NCBI GenBank assembly: GCA_965112735.1
Contig: OZ218963.1
Coordinates: forward strand, 2,294,001-2,358,000
Length of the DNA: 64,000 nucleotides
Direction of reading: 5' to 3'
Source: Phaeosaccion multiseriatum
Taxonomy: Eukaryota; Ochrophyta, other classes
Shown here: positions 19,123 through 29,978 of the stretch, piece by piece
Position numbering within the stretch: position 1 is the first letter of the stretch
Layout: every line of letters starts with the position of its first letter
Translations under genes and position numbers: made by a program
Notes under the pieces: model-generated
What the model was told of the DNA's origin: nothing
Database searches by the model: none
The model's input: only the letters and a program-made list of their open reading frames with translations

Positions 19123-22100
19123 CAGGCGGCGGCCAAGAATGGTGCAGCTGCAAGTGGTGGTTCGGTTGACGCGAAACCCAAGGAGGATGTTAAGCCTGCC
19201 GGAGGAGGGGGGACTAAGGAGCCACGCCCTTTCTCTGGAAAGTGTCTTTCATGTGGGTTAGCCCACACCCTCAGGAAGTGCCCAACGACCTCCCAAGATC
19301 AGAAAGATCGACTGTGGGCGGACTATAAGAAGAAACACCCGCACATTAAGGTCCTGGCATCAGCAGAGGCAGATGCAGGAGCCGTAGCAGAGGATGTGGA
19401 AGGGGAGAGAGTCACAGTTGATCTCGTCGCCAACCCATCTGAGACGGTGTCGGAAGCCGCACGGCTGAAGATTTCCGCAGTTTGGGACTCGGGCTGTGAT
19501 GTGGGGCTGGTTATCTCCCGCCGAGATGCAGACAAGTTTGTTGCGCTCGGGCGAGGTGGCAAGCTCACAGTCATTAAACCCCGGAGCCTCAAGACTGGAA
19601 ATGGCCTGGTCGAAGCCAAGCAGGTTTTGACAGGAGCGCATTTGTTGTTTGACTTTCCATGGGGGCCAGTGAGTACCCTTCAGATGGAAGAGAGTCTGCG
19701 CAATGCGTACGTGTTGGAGGAGATCGACATGATGTGTCTAGGTCGTCCTCTTCAGAAGGCTTTTGGACTATCATCCATTCGAGCCCAGTTCGAGACGATG
19801 CATAGCGAAGAAGCTTTGCGTCGCGAACGCGAGACTGCGGAGAAGGAGAAGGAGGCAGAGCCTCATAGCTCCAGCGCAGGTAGAGTGATGAGTCTCTTTT
19901 CGTCGGCTCCCTCAGAGGAGAGTGACGATTTGTTTCCTGTTGAGCAGGGGACGGGCAAGACGCCCATAGTAGGATCGGTAGGAACCTACCACCTTAACAA
20001 TGAAGAGATCAAACAGTATGACGGTGTAGCTGATACCATTCAGCAACCTGAGGACGGACTGCCGCCCACATACGAGAGCCTTGAGGCACGTTTGGGGTCA
20101 GTCGTCGACAATGCTATAGCAGAGCATGATTTTCCCGAGCGGTTGAAAGAACCGATGCTGAGGGCACTACTGAAGTGGCCTGACGTGTGGCGGGATGAGT
20201 TACTGTGGGAGGACGGTGCTGCTAAGGTTGAGCCGATGAAGGTGCAGTTCAAGAGCTCTGAACCACATTCGCAGCTCCCTATCAAGCAACCCGGTCCGAA
20301 GGCGGCCTTTGTGCGCGAGTTCACCAATAAAATGGTAGACAAGGGCTTTGGCTACAGCAACCCGCAGAGCGTGTATTCTAACCGAGCCTTCGCAGTGGGA
20401 AAGCCGGGAAAGCCCGGTAAGTACAGACTGGTGTGTGACCTTCGGGCAGCTAACGCAAACACAGTCAAGGTTGATTTCGGTATGACTGACACGGAGACTA
20501 TCTCTCTCGCACTGCGAGGGGCCAGATGGTTTATTGAGATTGATGGCAAGGATTTCTTTTGGCAATTTCCGCTCGAGGAGTGGTGCCAGGAGCATTTCAC
20601 TTACATAACCTCAGACGCAAAGGTGACTCCTACGAGAGTACCACAGGGAGCCCTCAACTCAGCGGCATATGTGCAGGGTACCATGAGCGAGGTCTTTCGC
20701 GAAGAAGTCGGTAAGACTCACGCCGTGTACATTGACAATATCGCCTACTGGGCTATCGAGGGTGAGGAGCTGGTCGAGAGGACCGAACTCACCATGGACA
20801 AGCTTCACGAGAAGAACTTGAAGATGGGAGTCAGCTCATTCAGTTTCGGAAGTGAGTTGAAGTTCGTGGGCAGAGTGCATGACAGACATGGTACTCGTCA
20901 CGATCCGGAGCGAATTCAAGGTCTGACAGACTTGGGTACGCCGGAGACAGCGGGCGATCTGATGACGTTCCTGTGTGGAATACAGTGGTTCAACCGCTGG
21001 GTGAAAGATTTCGCACAGTGGGTTGGGCCTCTGTATGAATTGTTGAATGAGTGTTTGGGGGAGGCTAATGCCAAACCGCATCAGCACAAGCGCTCTAAGG
21101 CTGTGGCTGCAACTATTCAACTAGACAAGAGGTGGACAGCTGAGCATGACGCGGCTTTCTTGGGGATCAAGCGCGTGCTCGCAGAGAACACGGTGCGCGC
21201 TCACCCGGACCCTGAGCAGGTAGTACTGGTGTTTGCAGACGCCAGTGACCGCTACTGGGGGGGCATGATCGCACAGTGTAGACCCGAGAACGTGGGTCTT
21301 CCTCTTGACGAGATGGACATGGAGCCGGTCGCTTTCTGTTCAGGTGGCTTTGGGAAGCATGAGCTCAAGCGAGCAACTGTGGACAAAGAGGCAGATGCCA
21401 CTTACCGGACTGTGATTCAGAATGAGTACGCTTTGGTAGGGGCGAGGAAGGTATACATTTTCTGCGACCATCGCAATTTGGCTTTTCTCTGGTCTAACGA
21501 CCCACAGTACCCGGGTCTGACCAAACCCATGCGAGAGCGGCTGCAGCGACAGGCACTTCGATTGCAGGCATTTGACTATACGATCATGCATTTGCCTGGC
21601 GACAAGCACTTGTGGGCTGACCCTCTGAGCCGTTGGCGCAAGAGGACGAGCCATGCAGCGCCTCGCGTGTTGGCTCTACGAGGCGGGAAATTCGGAGCCA
21701 TGCAGGTCTTTGACATGATGGCGCCTGACTTTCTTTGGCCCACGGAGCAGGAGATTGTCAGCGTTCAGCAGGAGGCCTTTGCAAAGCTCCTGGACGCTGG
21801 CAAAGAGGTGGGAGAGAGTGGTCGCCAACTGCTTCTCTCACAGACTGGCGACGGCGGTCTGATTCGAGCAAAAAGTAGCACAGATGACGACGCTCAGCAG
21901 TCAAAGATTTGGATACCGCGTAAGGCAGAGGATTTGCGCCTTCGGCTCAGCGTAGTGGCCCACCAGGGGGGCATGGGCCATCGTGGGATGACCAACACGC
22001 TGGAAGCTGTAGGGAAGGACTTTGTTTGGCATGGCCAGCAGGAGGATATCAAGCGCTTTGTGAACGAGTGTATTCATTGCCTTAGCAATGGCGTAGGGCT

Positions 22101-23166
22101 GCGCGTTCCTCGACCGCTTTTGGGTCAATGGCATGCTACCAAGCCCCAGCAGATGATATGGTTTGACTATGTCAAGATGGGCAAGGGTATCATTTGGGTT
22201 GATGGGCCTGATGGGTTCATGCAGATTCAAGTACAGTACGCGCTATGCATTTTTGATGACTTTTCGTCCTTGACAATGTACGAGCCGTGCTATGAGGCTA
22301 CCGCACGAGGGTGCGCGCGGGCTTTGCTGAGATGGTTTGCTCAGCATGGCATTGTGCCTCGATGGCAGAGTGACAGAGGCAGTCATTTCCTCAATGAGGT
22401 GATGAGCGAGCTGAGAGCAATGTTGAGGTGTGATCATCATTTTGTGGTGGCACATGCGGCTTATAGCCGTGGACTTGGGGAGCGCGGTGTGCAAACGCTT
22501 CAGAAGCTTATGCAGCCGCTACTATCAGAGATGAGGGCACTACCAGAGTCGTGGCCGCAGTTTCTACCAGTGGTCGAGTCCATCGAGAACAGTTGCACCA
22601 AGAGCAGTCGTTCCAGCAAGTCTCCGATTGAGCTGCATTCAGGCCATGTACCTCAGCGCCCTATCGACACGGTTATGCTTCATGATGCTGATCGAGCGCA
22701 GAAGGTGGAGTTGAAGCAACTCACCCAAGCGCAGGTCGACACGATGGCTGAGGGGCTACAGCAAATTCGGGAGCAGTTACGTACACGGGTCGAGGAGCAC
22801 CTCTCCAAGATCAGGGAGCGCAAGCGTGATGGCATCAACGCGCGTCTGTTGCAGGGGCGGCGTGGCGCCGAGCACAGGAAGGATCTTGATCGCGCGCGCG
22901 AGCTCGCCAGCGAGTCAATTTTCCAACCTGGAGTATTTATGACGGTGGCGTCAGTGGGGCCTACGAGCAAGGTCGTTGGCCGATGGCATGGTCCTTGCCG
23001 AGTGACTGAGGCTCTCGAGCACCACGTATATCGCATTGAGGAGTTAGTGGGACAGAAGCGCACTTTGGACGTGCACATCAACCGGCTACGTTACTACTGG
23101 ACGGTGATGTCAATCTTACTACCGACGTCCTCCACCAGATCTCACACAGCACTCAGAGTTTCGTAG
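19123..23166 (+). CDS. Chromovirus Pol: zinc knuckle, protease, RT, RNase H, integrase
   Basis: Continuous frame with Gag past the UAG, about 1350 codons without another stop. In order: zinc knuckle (19243-19281); a protease-like segment with VWDSGCDVGLV instead of a D[TS]GA motif; RT with EIDGKDFFWQFPL and YIDN (20728-20739); RNase H (FADASDRYWGG and a later DPLSRW); integrase with HX-H..C..C zinc finger (HRGMTNT to CIHCL) and a D,D,E set at WFDYVKMG, QSDRGSHF and GLGERGVQTL; then a GPY-like tail (GRWHGPCRV). The second catalytic Asp of RT is Asn, so activity is in doubt unless the family tolerates it. The protein would copy and integrate the element. Confidence 0.88.
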   Translation, partial: QAAAKNGAAASGGSVDAKPKEDVKPAGGGGTKEPRPFSGKCLSCGLAHTLRKCPTTSQDQKDRLWADYKKKHPHIKVLASAEADAGAVAEDVEGERVTVDLVANPSETVSEAARLKISAVWDSGCDVGLVISRRDADKFVALGRGGKLTVIKPRSLKTGNGLVEAKQVLTGAHLLFDFPWGPVSTLQMEESLRNAYVLEEIDMMCLGRPLQKAFGLSSIRAQFETMHSEEALRRERETAEKEKEAEPHSSSAGRVMSLFSSAPSEESDDLFPVEQGTGKTPIVGSVGTYHLNNEEIKQYDGVADTIQQPEDGLPPTYESLEARLGSVVDNAIAEHDFPERLKEPMLRALLKWPDVWRDELLWEDGAAKVEPMKVQFKSSEPHSQLPIKQPGPKAAFVREFTNKMVDKGFGYSNPQSVYSNRAFAVGKPGKPGKYRLVCDLRAANANTVKVDFGMTDTETISLALRGARWFIEIDGKDFFWQFPLEEWCQEHFTYITSDAKVTPTRVPQGALNSAAYVQGTMSEVFREEVGKTHAVYIDNIAYWAIEGEELVERTELTMDKLHEKNLKMGVSSFSFGSELKFVGRVHDRHGTRHDPERIQGLTDLGTPETAGDLMTFLCGIQWFNRWVKDFAQWVGPLYELLNECLGEANAKPHQHKRSKAVAATIQLDKRWTAEHDAAFLGIKRVLAENTVRAHPDPEQVVLVFADASDRYWGGMIAQCRPENVGLPLDEMDMEPVAFCSGGFGKHELKRATVDKEADATYRTVIQNEYALVGARKVYIFCDHRNLAFLWSNDPQYPGLTKPMRERLQRQALRLQAFDYTIMHLPGDKHLWADPLSRWRKRTSHAAPRVLALRGGKFGAMQVFDMMAPDFLWPTEQEIVSVQQEAFAKLLDAGKEVGESGRQLLLSQTGDGGLIRAKSSTDDDAQQSKIWIPRKAEDLRLRLSVVAHQGGMGHRGMTNTLEAVGKDFVWHGQQEDIKRFVNECIHCLSNGVGLRVPRPLLGQWHATKPQQMIWFDYVKMGKGIIWVDGPDGFMQIQVQYALCIFDDFSSLTMYEPCYEATARGCARALLRWFAQHGIVPRWQSDRGSHFLNEVMSELRAMLRCDHHFVVAHAAYSRGLGERGVQTLQKLMQPLLSEMRALPESWPQFLPVVESIENSCTKSSRSSKSPIELHSGHVPQRPIDTVMLHDADRAQKVELKQLTQAQVDTMAEGLQQIREQLRTRVEEHLSKIRERKRDGINARLLQGRRGAEHRKDLDRARELASESIFQPGVFMTVASVGPTSKVVGRWHGPCRVTEALEHHVYRIEELVGQKRTLDVHINRLRYYWTVMSILLPTSSTRSHTALRVS

Positions 23167-23432
23167 TCGAGTCTTTTGAGGGGCTGGTTAGGCGTGCTGA
23201 TGGCAGCTGGTTCTTAATCGTCAAGTGGAGAGGCTTCGACGCAGTCGAGAACAGCGAGGAGCCCATCGAGCAGCTTATGGCGGATACACCCCAAGCCGTG
23301 GAGCAGTATCTCGCCAAGCATCCGGACAAACAGCGAATCAGCGCAGTCCGAGCCTACTTGCGGGCCCTCTCGGAGCGGAACGCAGAGCGGGTAGTAGCGC
23401 CCAAGCGCAAGCGTACGCGCAAGAAGCGGTAA
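23100..23432 (+). CDS. Chromodomain end of chromovirus Pol (shifted frame)
   Basis: A one-base loss at about 23098-23101 (TGGAC where TGGGAC would keep frame) moves the end of Pol into another frame, which stays open to TAA 23430. It reads FVVESFEGLVRRADGSWF, IVKWRGFD and NSEEPIEQL, matching the chromodomain pattern. It ends in a basic tail (APKRKRTRKKR). Chromodomains tether integrase to modified histones and steer insertion. Confidence 0.85.
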   Translation, partial: DGDVNLTTDVLHQISHSTQSFVVESFEGLVRRADGSWFLIVKWRGFDAVENSEEPIEQLMADTPQAVEQYLAKHPDKQRISAVRAYLRALSERNAERVVAPKRKRTRKKR

Positions 23433-23499
23433 GCGTTGCGTTAGGTACTGGGATAGTTTCTTTCCTCTTTTGACGGCTCGGGCTGTCGCTTGGGGGTAG

Positions 23500-23735
23500 T
23501 GTGCTATTGTCCTATACAGTGTTGGTCATACATTCAGGGGTCACAGAAATATGAGTGTAACCTTCATGGACACCCCTGACCCAGGGGGGATAGATAGAAA
23601 GCGTGTGGAGAGCACTCTTTTTCTTGCAAGCTCTAAGTGAGTAGTAAAGACTTAATACGGACACCGACGCCCCACCAGAGGCGCGGCGAATACTTGGTCC
23701 AAACCCCTTAAGCTTTTCTACGTCAGCTTAGCACA
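23500..23735 (+). repeat. Chromovirus 3' LTR
   Basis: 236 bp, TGTGCTA...TAGCACA, preceded by a purine tract. Followed by CAAA, the TSD partner of 17953-17956. Confidence 0.95.
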
Positions 23736-23739
23736 CAAA

Positions 23740-23972
23740 CTCTGCCGCTATCATCTCTTTCACCATTGCAGCCATCTGCTGCAGTGCGTCTCCTTCTATC
23801 GCGGAACTCGCACTGACGGGCGCCGCTGCGTCCGCCTTTTCAACGCCTTCTTCTTCCGCGCCTGGCATGGCTAACGAAAGGACTCCCTTCTCTCTCACTT
23901 GAGTTATCCGACCAAAACTCGCCTGTGTGCCGTCGCCGACTACTCGTAGAACCAGCTAGCTGTGAAGTGTCG
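23740..23972 (-). pseudogene. Copia-1 Gag N-terminus and leader
   Basis: Minus strand. Gag start at 23868 (MPGAEEEGVEKADAAAPVSA in homologous Copia-5), cut by the chromovirus. The leader contains the same AGCTAGCTGGTTC segment as Copia-2 and Copia-5. Confidence 0.75.
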
Positions 23973-23984
23973 CGACAGCTGTCG
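23973..23984 (-). promoter_or_regulatory. Palindrome at primer-binding position of Copia-1
   Basis: CGACAGCTGTCG lies directly against the 5' LTR, where a minus-strand primer site is expected. The same palindrome is at 43781-43792 in Copia-5. Confidence 0.6.
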
Positions 23985-24170
23985 TGTTGCGATATCTCCT
24001 CTACGATGACAGGGACAAGCTAGAGTAGTGTCAACTCGTGTATTAATAATACCTACTGAGAGATGCGTTCAAGGAAGTGATGGCCGTGGCCATACATGAA
24101 TATCGATATCCACATCGATATTGTACGTCGATATAGTGCTCAGTCACAACTGGCGATGCTCATCACAACA
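23985..24170 (-). repeat. Copia-1 5' LTR
   Basis: 186 bp, identical to 14840-15025. Followed by TSD CCTGG. Confidence 0.95.
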
Positions 24171-24175
24171 CCTGG

Positions 24176-24272
24176 GGCTAAGTTCCCCGGGGCGGTGAGA
24201 CATTACTTTTAGACAACCATAGATGGCACTTAAGGGTGTAATATATTTTAACACCTGGAGGGTGTCGATGAT
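24176..24272 (+). other. Gypsy-B junction sequence before RT
   Basis: AT-richer than its surroundings, with a stem (GGGTGTAA...TTAACACC). It closes the linker frame with a stop. It may be a small foreign insertion or a diverged part of Gypsy-B; I cannot tell which. Confidence 0.3.
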
Positions 24273-26276
24273 GTGGTGGTGGCTCAGTGGTTGGAGCAAC
24301 TCTTGTCCATGTGGAGCAGTCACTCGTTGCTGAAGCAGGCCGGTGTGGAGACGGAGCTGAACGCAGCACTGCAGTTGTTTCTCACCATTCGGCGGCTACT
24401 GTGGCAGTGTCGTGCCCTGCGGGCGGAGGTGGGAGGGTTGGCAGGTGGTGAATGTGTGCAGCAGCAGAGGCGGCGGGCGCAAGCAGCAGTGGCACGGGCC
24501 AAATTCTACCAGGCGCAGCTGCCCCAGCACATGCACGCAATGACTATCGGTGATGAAGGTTGGACAGAAGCGCAGCGGTGGGGCTTGGTGGTGGTGTTGA
24601 AGCAGCGAGTAGCGGCCTTCTGCGTGGATGGGAGCGATTACGGCCGCACAGATTCGGGCCGGTTTGGGTTTCCGTTGCTGGACCCGAAGCAGCCGCCAAT
24701 TCGGAGTGCGGCACGGCGCTACCCTCCTCCGGTCCGGCGCGGTATTGAGATTGAGTTGAACAAGATGTTAGCAGCAGAGATCATCCGGCCCAGCACAGCA
24801 GCCTGGGCCACTCCACTCATGGCCGTGTTGAAGACGGACGAGCACGGCAACACCAAGTGCCACGAGGACGGCACTCCGATCGTGCGGATGACGTGTGACC
24901 TGTCGCAGCTCAATGACGCGTGCCGCACGGAGGCGCCCGCCATGCCAGTGGTGGATGATTTGCTGGCGGAAATGCAGGGGTCTACGGTCTTTTCGGTGAT
25001 GGACATCATGTCTGGCTACTTCAATGTGCCCATGGCCACCACGGAGGATGAGGACATCTCTACATTTGTCTGCCACAGTGGCACGTACGCCTGGAGAGTC
25101 ATGCCACAAGGAGCGAAGAATGCACCCGCCACGTTCGTACGCCTTATGAACACGGTGTTGCAGGGCCTACAGGCATTCGTGGCGTGCTTCGTGGACGACA
25201 TTGCAGTTTTCTCCGCCACGGTGGATCCAGCACATTGGCCAGTTAGACCAAGTTCTCGGCAGGATGGTGCAGCACAAGCTCAAGCTGGCGCCGAGCAAGG
25301 TGGTGTTGGGGGCATCTCAGGTGCGCTTCTGTGGGCATTTGGTGGATAGTGAGGGGGTGCGGGCCGATCCAGCCAAGTATGCAGCAGTTCGAGCGCTGGC
25401 CAAGCCCACTGCGCAGTCAGGCAATCAGGTGCGACAGGTCAGGCGCTTTGTAGGCATGCTCAGCTACTTCCGCAAATTCATTCCGGCGTTTGCCATGAAG
25501 GTGCGGCCGCTCAATGAGCTCTTGCGCAAAGGGGTGGATGTGCGGTCAGCGTGGGGGCCGAGGCACGACGCGGCGTGGGAGGGGCTCATCGAGGACCTGC
25601 TCCGCTCGCCCGCGTTGGCCTTCCCTCACTATGGCTCGGAATCGGTGTTCACGCTCAGCACCGACGCTTCAGCAGACGGGTTAGGGGGTGTGCTGTCGCA
25701 GCGGGATGCCGAGGGGGTGGAGCGAGTCGTGACGTTCATCAGTCGTGCCACTACCCCCACGGAGGCTCGGCTAGGCAGTACGGAGCTCGAGCTCTTGGCG
25801 GTGGTTTGGTGTGTGCGCAAGTTGAGCATGTACATTTGCCACCATCCCTGCACGGTGGTGACGGACCACCAACCATTGCTGTGGCTGGCGACGCACAAGG
25901 ACACCAACTCCAAGCTCTTTCGGTGGTATGAACGGCTCTCTGCTCATCATCTCAAGTTTGTCCACAAACCGGGGCGGGAGCTTGTGGTGCCTGACTGCTT
26001 GTCACGCGACCCCTTGCCTGTGACTGAGTGGTGTGATGCGGTGGGAGTGGAGGTGGCGTTGGTGGATGTGGTGGGTGACACCCTCGCGTTAGGGTGGGAG
26101 GATCCGGTGGAAGGTGCGGTGCTGCGGTTTGCTGCCGCGGCGCAGCAGTTGCAAGGGGAGGCGGTGGCGGCTCAGTCAGTGCCTATGGAGGGACTCTCGT
26201 CGGTCACGGCGAGACAGCAGGCGTCGGCAGGTTTGGAGGCGCTGTGCGTGGACAGTGTGGCGGTCGAGGCGCCAGG
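24273..26276 (+). pseudogene. Gypsy-B reverse transcriptase and RNase H (one frameshift)
   Basis: Ty3-type RT: IEIELNKMLAAEIIRPS, MTCDLSQLNDACR, VFSVMDIMSGYFNVPM (catalytic Asp), WRVMPQGAKNAPATFVRLMN and ACFVDDIAVFS (FVDD). An extra C at about 25227 (GATCCAGCAC against GATCAGCAC in the second copy at about 52833) shifts the frame. It continues with FCGHLVDSEG, FVGMLSYFRKFIP and the RNase H motifs STDASADGLGGVLSQ, TELELLAVVW and TDHQPL, then HHLKFVHKPGRELVVPDCLSRDP. Copia-2 interrupts it at 26276. The same frame resumes at 30167 as the exonuclease. Confidence 0.92.
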
Positions 26277-26459
26277 TGTTGCGATGTCTCTCTGCGCAAG
26301 TAGATACGTAAGCTCTTGTGCGTGTCAACTAATGTATTGTTCTTAACAGAACGCCATAAAAGTAGTACAGGGCCAAAGCCCCATGAGCCGAAGATCCCAG
26401 TGACGCATGTAACCAATATTGGGCATCCCACAGACCCCAATAAAGATCATATCACAACA
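26277..26459 (-). repeat. Copia-2 3' LTR
   Basis: 183 bp, TGTTGCGATG...CACAACA, identical by eye to 29979-30161. Confidence 0.95.
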
Positions 26460-26757
26460 CCCTCCTTGGATCGAGACTCACTCTTTCCTAAACAGACACT
26501 CCTAAGATAGCAAGTAAAACGCATGTAAAACCTCGCTACCCTATTACCTAATCGCTAATCACTAACCCAAGCTATCCCAAGACTAACCCAAGCTAAAATA
26601 AAACCCAAACTACTTCAGCATCTTCGAAACCAAGTACTTGTGTACCTGTGGAGTCAAAGCCTTGGTCATGATGTCCCCAAGCTGCTCCTTCGTGTTCCCA
26701 TACTGAAACCTTACGTGCCCGTGCTGCACGTGATACTGCAGAAAATGATACCGAATG

Positions 26758-28198
26758 TCAGTGTGACGCGTGCGCTTGGAGCTCGCATTGCCATTGGCCA
26801 GCTGGATGCACCCCTGATTGTCCTTTGTACATCATCGTCTCCTCCAAAACCGTCTTCGGAAAGAGAAACTCCAAAAGACCTCGATGAAAGAGCACCTCCT
26901 TCGTGCACTCCGCTGCTGCCATATACTCACTCTCCATGGAGCACATTGCAATGACCTTGAACATCACTGCCTTGTGTGCAATTGGCCCGCCGCCAAGCAT
27001 GAGTACGAACCCCCCAGAGCTACGACGCTTGTCCACGTCCCCAGCCCAATTTGCGTCAGCGTAAGCCTCCAAAGCAAGACCCGCCTTTCGATCAAATTCA
27101 ATCCCCAAATCAAATGTACCCCTAATATACCCTGTCAAATGCATCAATGCCTTCCAGTGCTCCGGTCCCGGTCGCTGCATAAAACGAGCAAGCTCTCGCA
27201 CAGCATAAGACGTGTCTGGTCGCACAAAGTTGGCTGCCCACATCAAAGAACACACAAGACACGAGTACAACTTGTCAGACATAAACTCAATGTCTTCCAA
27301 ACCGTTGGCCTCCATTGTCTTAGACAAATGCACTCCCGGCTCCACTGGAGAGCCGTAAATTGGCCCCTCCAACTCGCCAGGTCGCTCCAAAGAACGACGC
27401 AGATACCCTCCAACCGAAAGCCGAAGAATACCCTGCTCCCGCTGATAATTCACCTCCAAACCCAGAAAGTGATCAGCCCGAGGACTGCGCTTCAAAGCAA
27501 ATTGCCCGTCTATCGCCGCGTAGGTACGGTCGATCAAATCTCCCGCTCCAGCCCCACACAGGTCATCCGCGTAAACAACTAACATGCCACACAAAATCTC
27601 CTCCTCCGTGTAGTAAGCAAACAAACACGGATCAATGTCACTCTGCACCCAGCCCATGCGTAACAGAAACTCTACCAGAGTCTGATTCCAACGCCTCGGT
27701 GACTGATGCAAACCATACAAGCTCCTCAAGAGCCTCAGCACAAGCCCACGCCCAAGCAAGTTATTTGGCGCAGAAACATACACTTCCTCCCCCTCCTCCA
27801 GAGGAGCGAACAGAAATGCAGTCTCTACATCAGCAATTTGCAAATCCCAATCATTGTGGCAAGCAATCGCAAAGAAAAGTTTCAATGTCGACCCACCCAC
27901 AACCGGAGCAAACGTATCCCAAAAGTCTTTGCCCCGCACCTGATGATGACCCCCCACCACCAGCCTCATCTTGAATTTATCCACAGTCCCATCAGGTTTT
28001 ACCTTGAGCTTGGATATCCAATGAGTAGGCAAGACGTGCATTCAGTCGGTCCGCGGGACTACCTCCCAGACCTTGCCCCTCCAAGCTGTTCCACTCACTG
28101 TGGAGAGCCTCGTTCCACTCCTCGGCGAACTCGCCGTTGAGCGCCTCGTTGATGCTCTTGTGCTCAAACCCGCCCGGCTTCTTCATAAGCCGAGTCAA
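26758..28198 (-). pseudogene. Copia-2 RT-RNase H (frameshifted)
   Basis: Minus-strand Copia RT. The start (MKKPGGFEHKSINEALNGEF) is in one frame and shifts near 28040 into HWISKLKVKPDGTVDKFKMR. Then follow DTFAPVVGGSTLKLFFAIA, ADVETAFLFAPLEEGE, LYGLHQSPRRW, VVYADDLCGAG (YADD intact) and RNase H with AYADANWAGDVDKRRSSGG and MESEYMAAAECTKEVLF. The C-terminus decays (MYKGQSGVHPAGQW where EDNQGC is expected). Confidence 0.85.
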
Positions 28199-28306
28199 TT
28201 TCTCCTCGCAAATGCTATGTCGCTCACAATCATGCTAGCGGCCATCACCGACGAACCCACCCGGCTATCACACAGTCAGCCTGTTCGTCTTCAATGCCAC
28301 TTGCCT

Positions 28307-29857
28307 CTAAGCTCTTCCACAAATGCTCACAAGTCTTCGCTGGTGACCCATACACATGTCCACCCAAGACTTCATGCCACTCGAACGTAGCACCCATATC
28401 ATACCCCCTCTACAGGAACACTCAAAATCCAGTCCCCCTCTTCTGTGCACAACTTGCTCACCCTTGGTCCTGCTTCCGCGTTGACCTCTCCCATACAAAT
28501 CTTGCTCGCACGTAACCCTCATGCCACGCTGACCGCTCCCATACTTCCCTGTAGGTAGCGCACGCCAGTCCGTCTCCTGGGCGCCTCTGTCGCCCTCCCT
28601 GGCTGTCTCATACATCCAAAAACGACTGGCCTGCATAGGATCCAGGTTCTGCTCTGCCTTGCTCTGCTCTGCCTTGCTCTGCTCTGTCTCCTCTGCTCTG
28701 CTTTGCTCCGCTCTGGCTGCTCTTCCTGGTGCTGTTCTTGTTGTACTGTACGCTGCCTTCTCTTGTGTCTCTGCTGGCTCTGCCTGCTGCCGCTCGCGCT
28801 GTGCGGCTGGCTCTGCCTGTCTGCTGTCTTTGCCCCTCTCGGGAGTGGGTCCGTCCCTGCACGACGCTGCATATACTCTCCCGCCCGGCAGCGGGGTGTC
28901 CAATGCTGCCTGCTGTGTCACGGTAGACTTTCTCGTCGGTGCCACTGCCTCTTCCGGCTCTGCACGCTCTGGTTGCTGCTTTGCCTCTTCCGGCTCTGCA
29001 CACTCTGGTTGCTGCTCTGCCTCTTCCGGCTCTGCACACTCTGGTTGCTGCTCTGCCTCTTCCGGCTCTGCACGCTCTGGTTGCTGCTCTGCCTCTTCCG
29101 GCTCTGCACGCAACCCTCTCTCTTCATTAGTAAGGGGCCCTCCCTCACCATTAGGACTGATCTTACGTGTATCGACCGACACTTCCGTTTCACCATCCGT
29201 CCCTTCTTCTTCCGGCTCCGGCATACCATTTTCTCGTATGCCCAGCCCAAGACTACTAACGTAGCCTTCGATGTGGGACGCACCCTCATCACCGGGACAG
29301 GTCTCACGTGTGTCAGAAGACACATCCGTTCCACCATCCGCCCCCACTGTTTGGACATAAGAATTGTCCTGTGCCGCATCTTCTGCCGTGGGCACTCTCT
29401 CGTCATCCGACAGAATGTCTAAGGCGCCTTGCATGCCAATAAAGGCGCGCAGATCGGCCTTGTACTGCCAGAACTCTACTAACGTAGAGCCCTCTTTCAG
29501 CTCAGAAGAAAAGGTTTGCACTTTTGACTTGTAGCTCAAACAAATCAGAGAACCGCTGCTACCGCTGCTGCCCCCATCCACGCTGTTTCCCCTTTCCTCT
29601 ACCGTGCCGCCAATACCTGACGCACTTTCTTGGCTTTCGGCTGCTAACGCAACAGAACCGCCTGCTTCGGAACTTGTGCCCAACTGGGCTTCCATCATCT
29701 GCATAAGCCTTGCAATCTGCTGCTCCTGCTTCTGCACTGTGCGAAGCAATACCTGAGAATCTAACGATTCGCTGCTTGCTCCTTGACTAGAGGTTACATC
29801 AACCTCTTCGTCATCGTCCCCTTTCTGCTCTGTCGTGCTAGCATGTCCCCCAGACAT
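28307..29857 (-). pseudogene. Copia-2 Gag-linker fusion
   Basis: 516 residues on the minus strand starting MSGGHASTTEQKGDDDEE. An N-terminal coiled segment, acidic Ser/Thr-rich middle, then four or five tandem copies of EEAEQQPERAEP, then PLPGGRVYAASCRDGPTPERG and ASRFWMYETAREGDRGAQETD. The last blocks match Copia-1. Zinc knuckle, protease and integrase are missing. Confidence 0.7.
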
Positions 29858-29966
29858 GGGTACCGCAAGACAGGACTACGCCTTCTTCTGTTGAATTACA
29901 CTCACTTCGTTTTCTGCTGTCGCCGAACAAATAAATTGCAGAACCAGCTAGCTGTGAAGATGTTCG

Positions 29967-29978
29967 CGACAATTGTCG
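29967..29978 (-). promoter_or_regulatory. Palindrome at primer-binding position of Copia-2
   Basis: CGACAATTGTCG abuts the 5' LTR. The same 12-mer is in Copia-4 (40846-40857). Confidence 0.6.

Larger units (their letters stand above)
17957..23735 (+). mobile_element. Chromovirus (Ty3/gypsy with chromodomain), nearly intact
   Basis: 236-bp LTRs at 17957-18192 and 23500-23735 read identically, with 7-bp inverted tips TGTGCTA/TAGCACA and TSD CAAA flanking. Gag (18319-19122), an in-frame UAG, then an open pol of protease, RT, RNase H, HHCC integrase and chromodomain. Damage I see: one frameshift before the chromodomain, and YIDN in place of YxDD in RT. Identical LTRs mean a recent insertion. The purine-rich TCGCTTGGGGGTAG precedes the 3' LTR. 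Confidence 0.93.
14840..24170 (-). mobile_element. Copia-1: internally deleted Copia element, itself invaded twice
   Basis: 186-bp LTRs at 14840-15025 and 23985-24170 read identically, and the TSD is CCTGG (14835-14839 and 24171-24175). Minus orientation: the gag start is at 23868, and a purine tract abuts the left LTR. Insertions inside are a foldback element (15670-16086) and a chromovirus (17957-23735). Only the N-terminal Gag, the repetitive Pol linker and the end of RNase H remain. Protease, integrase and RT are gone, so transposition needed an autonomous partner such as the Copia-5 family, which has the same LTR. Confidence 0.93.
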
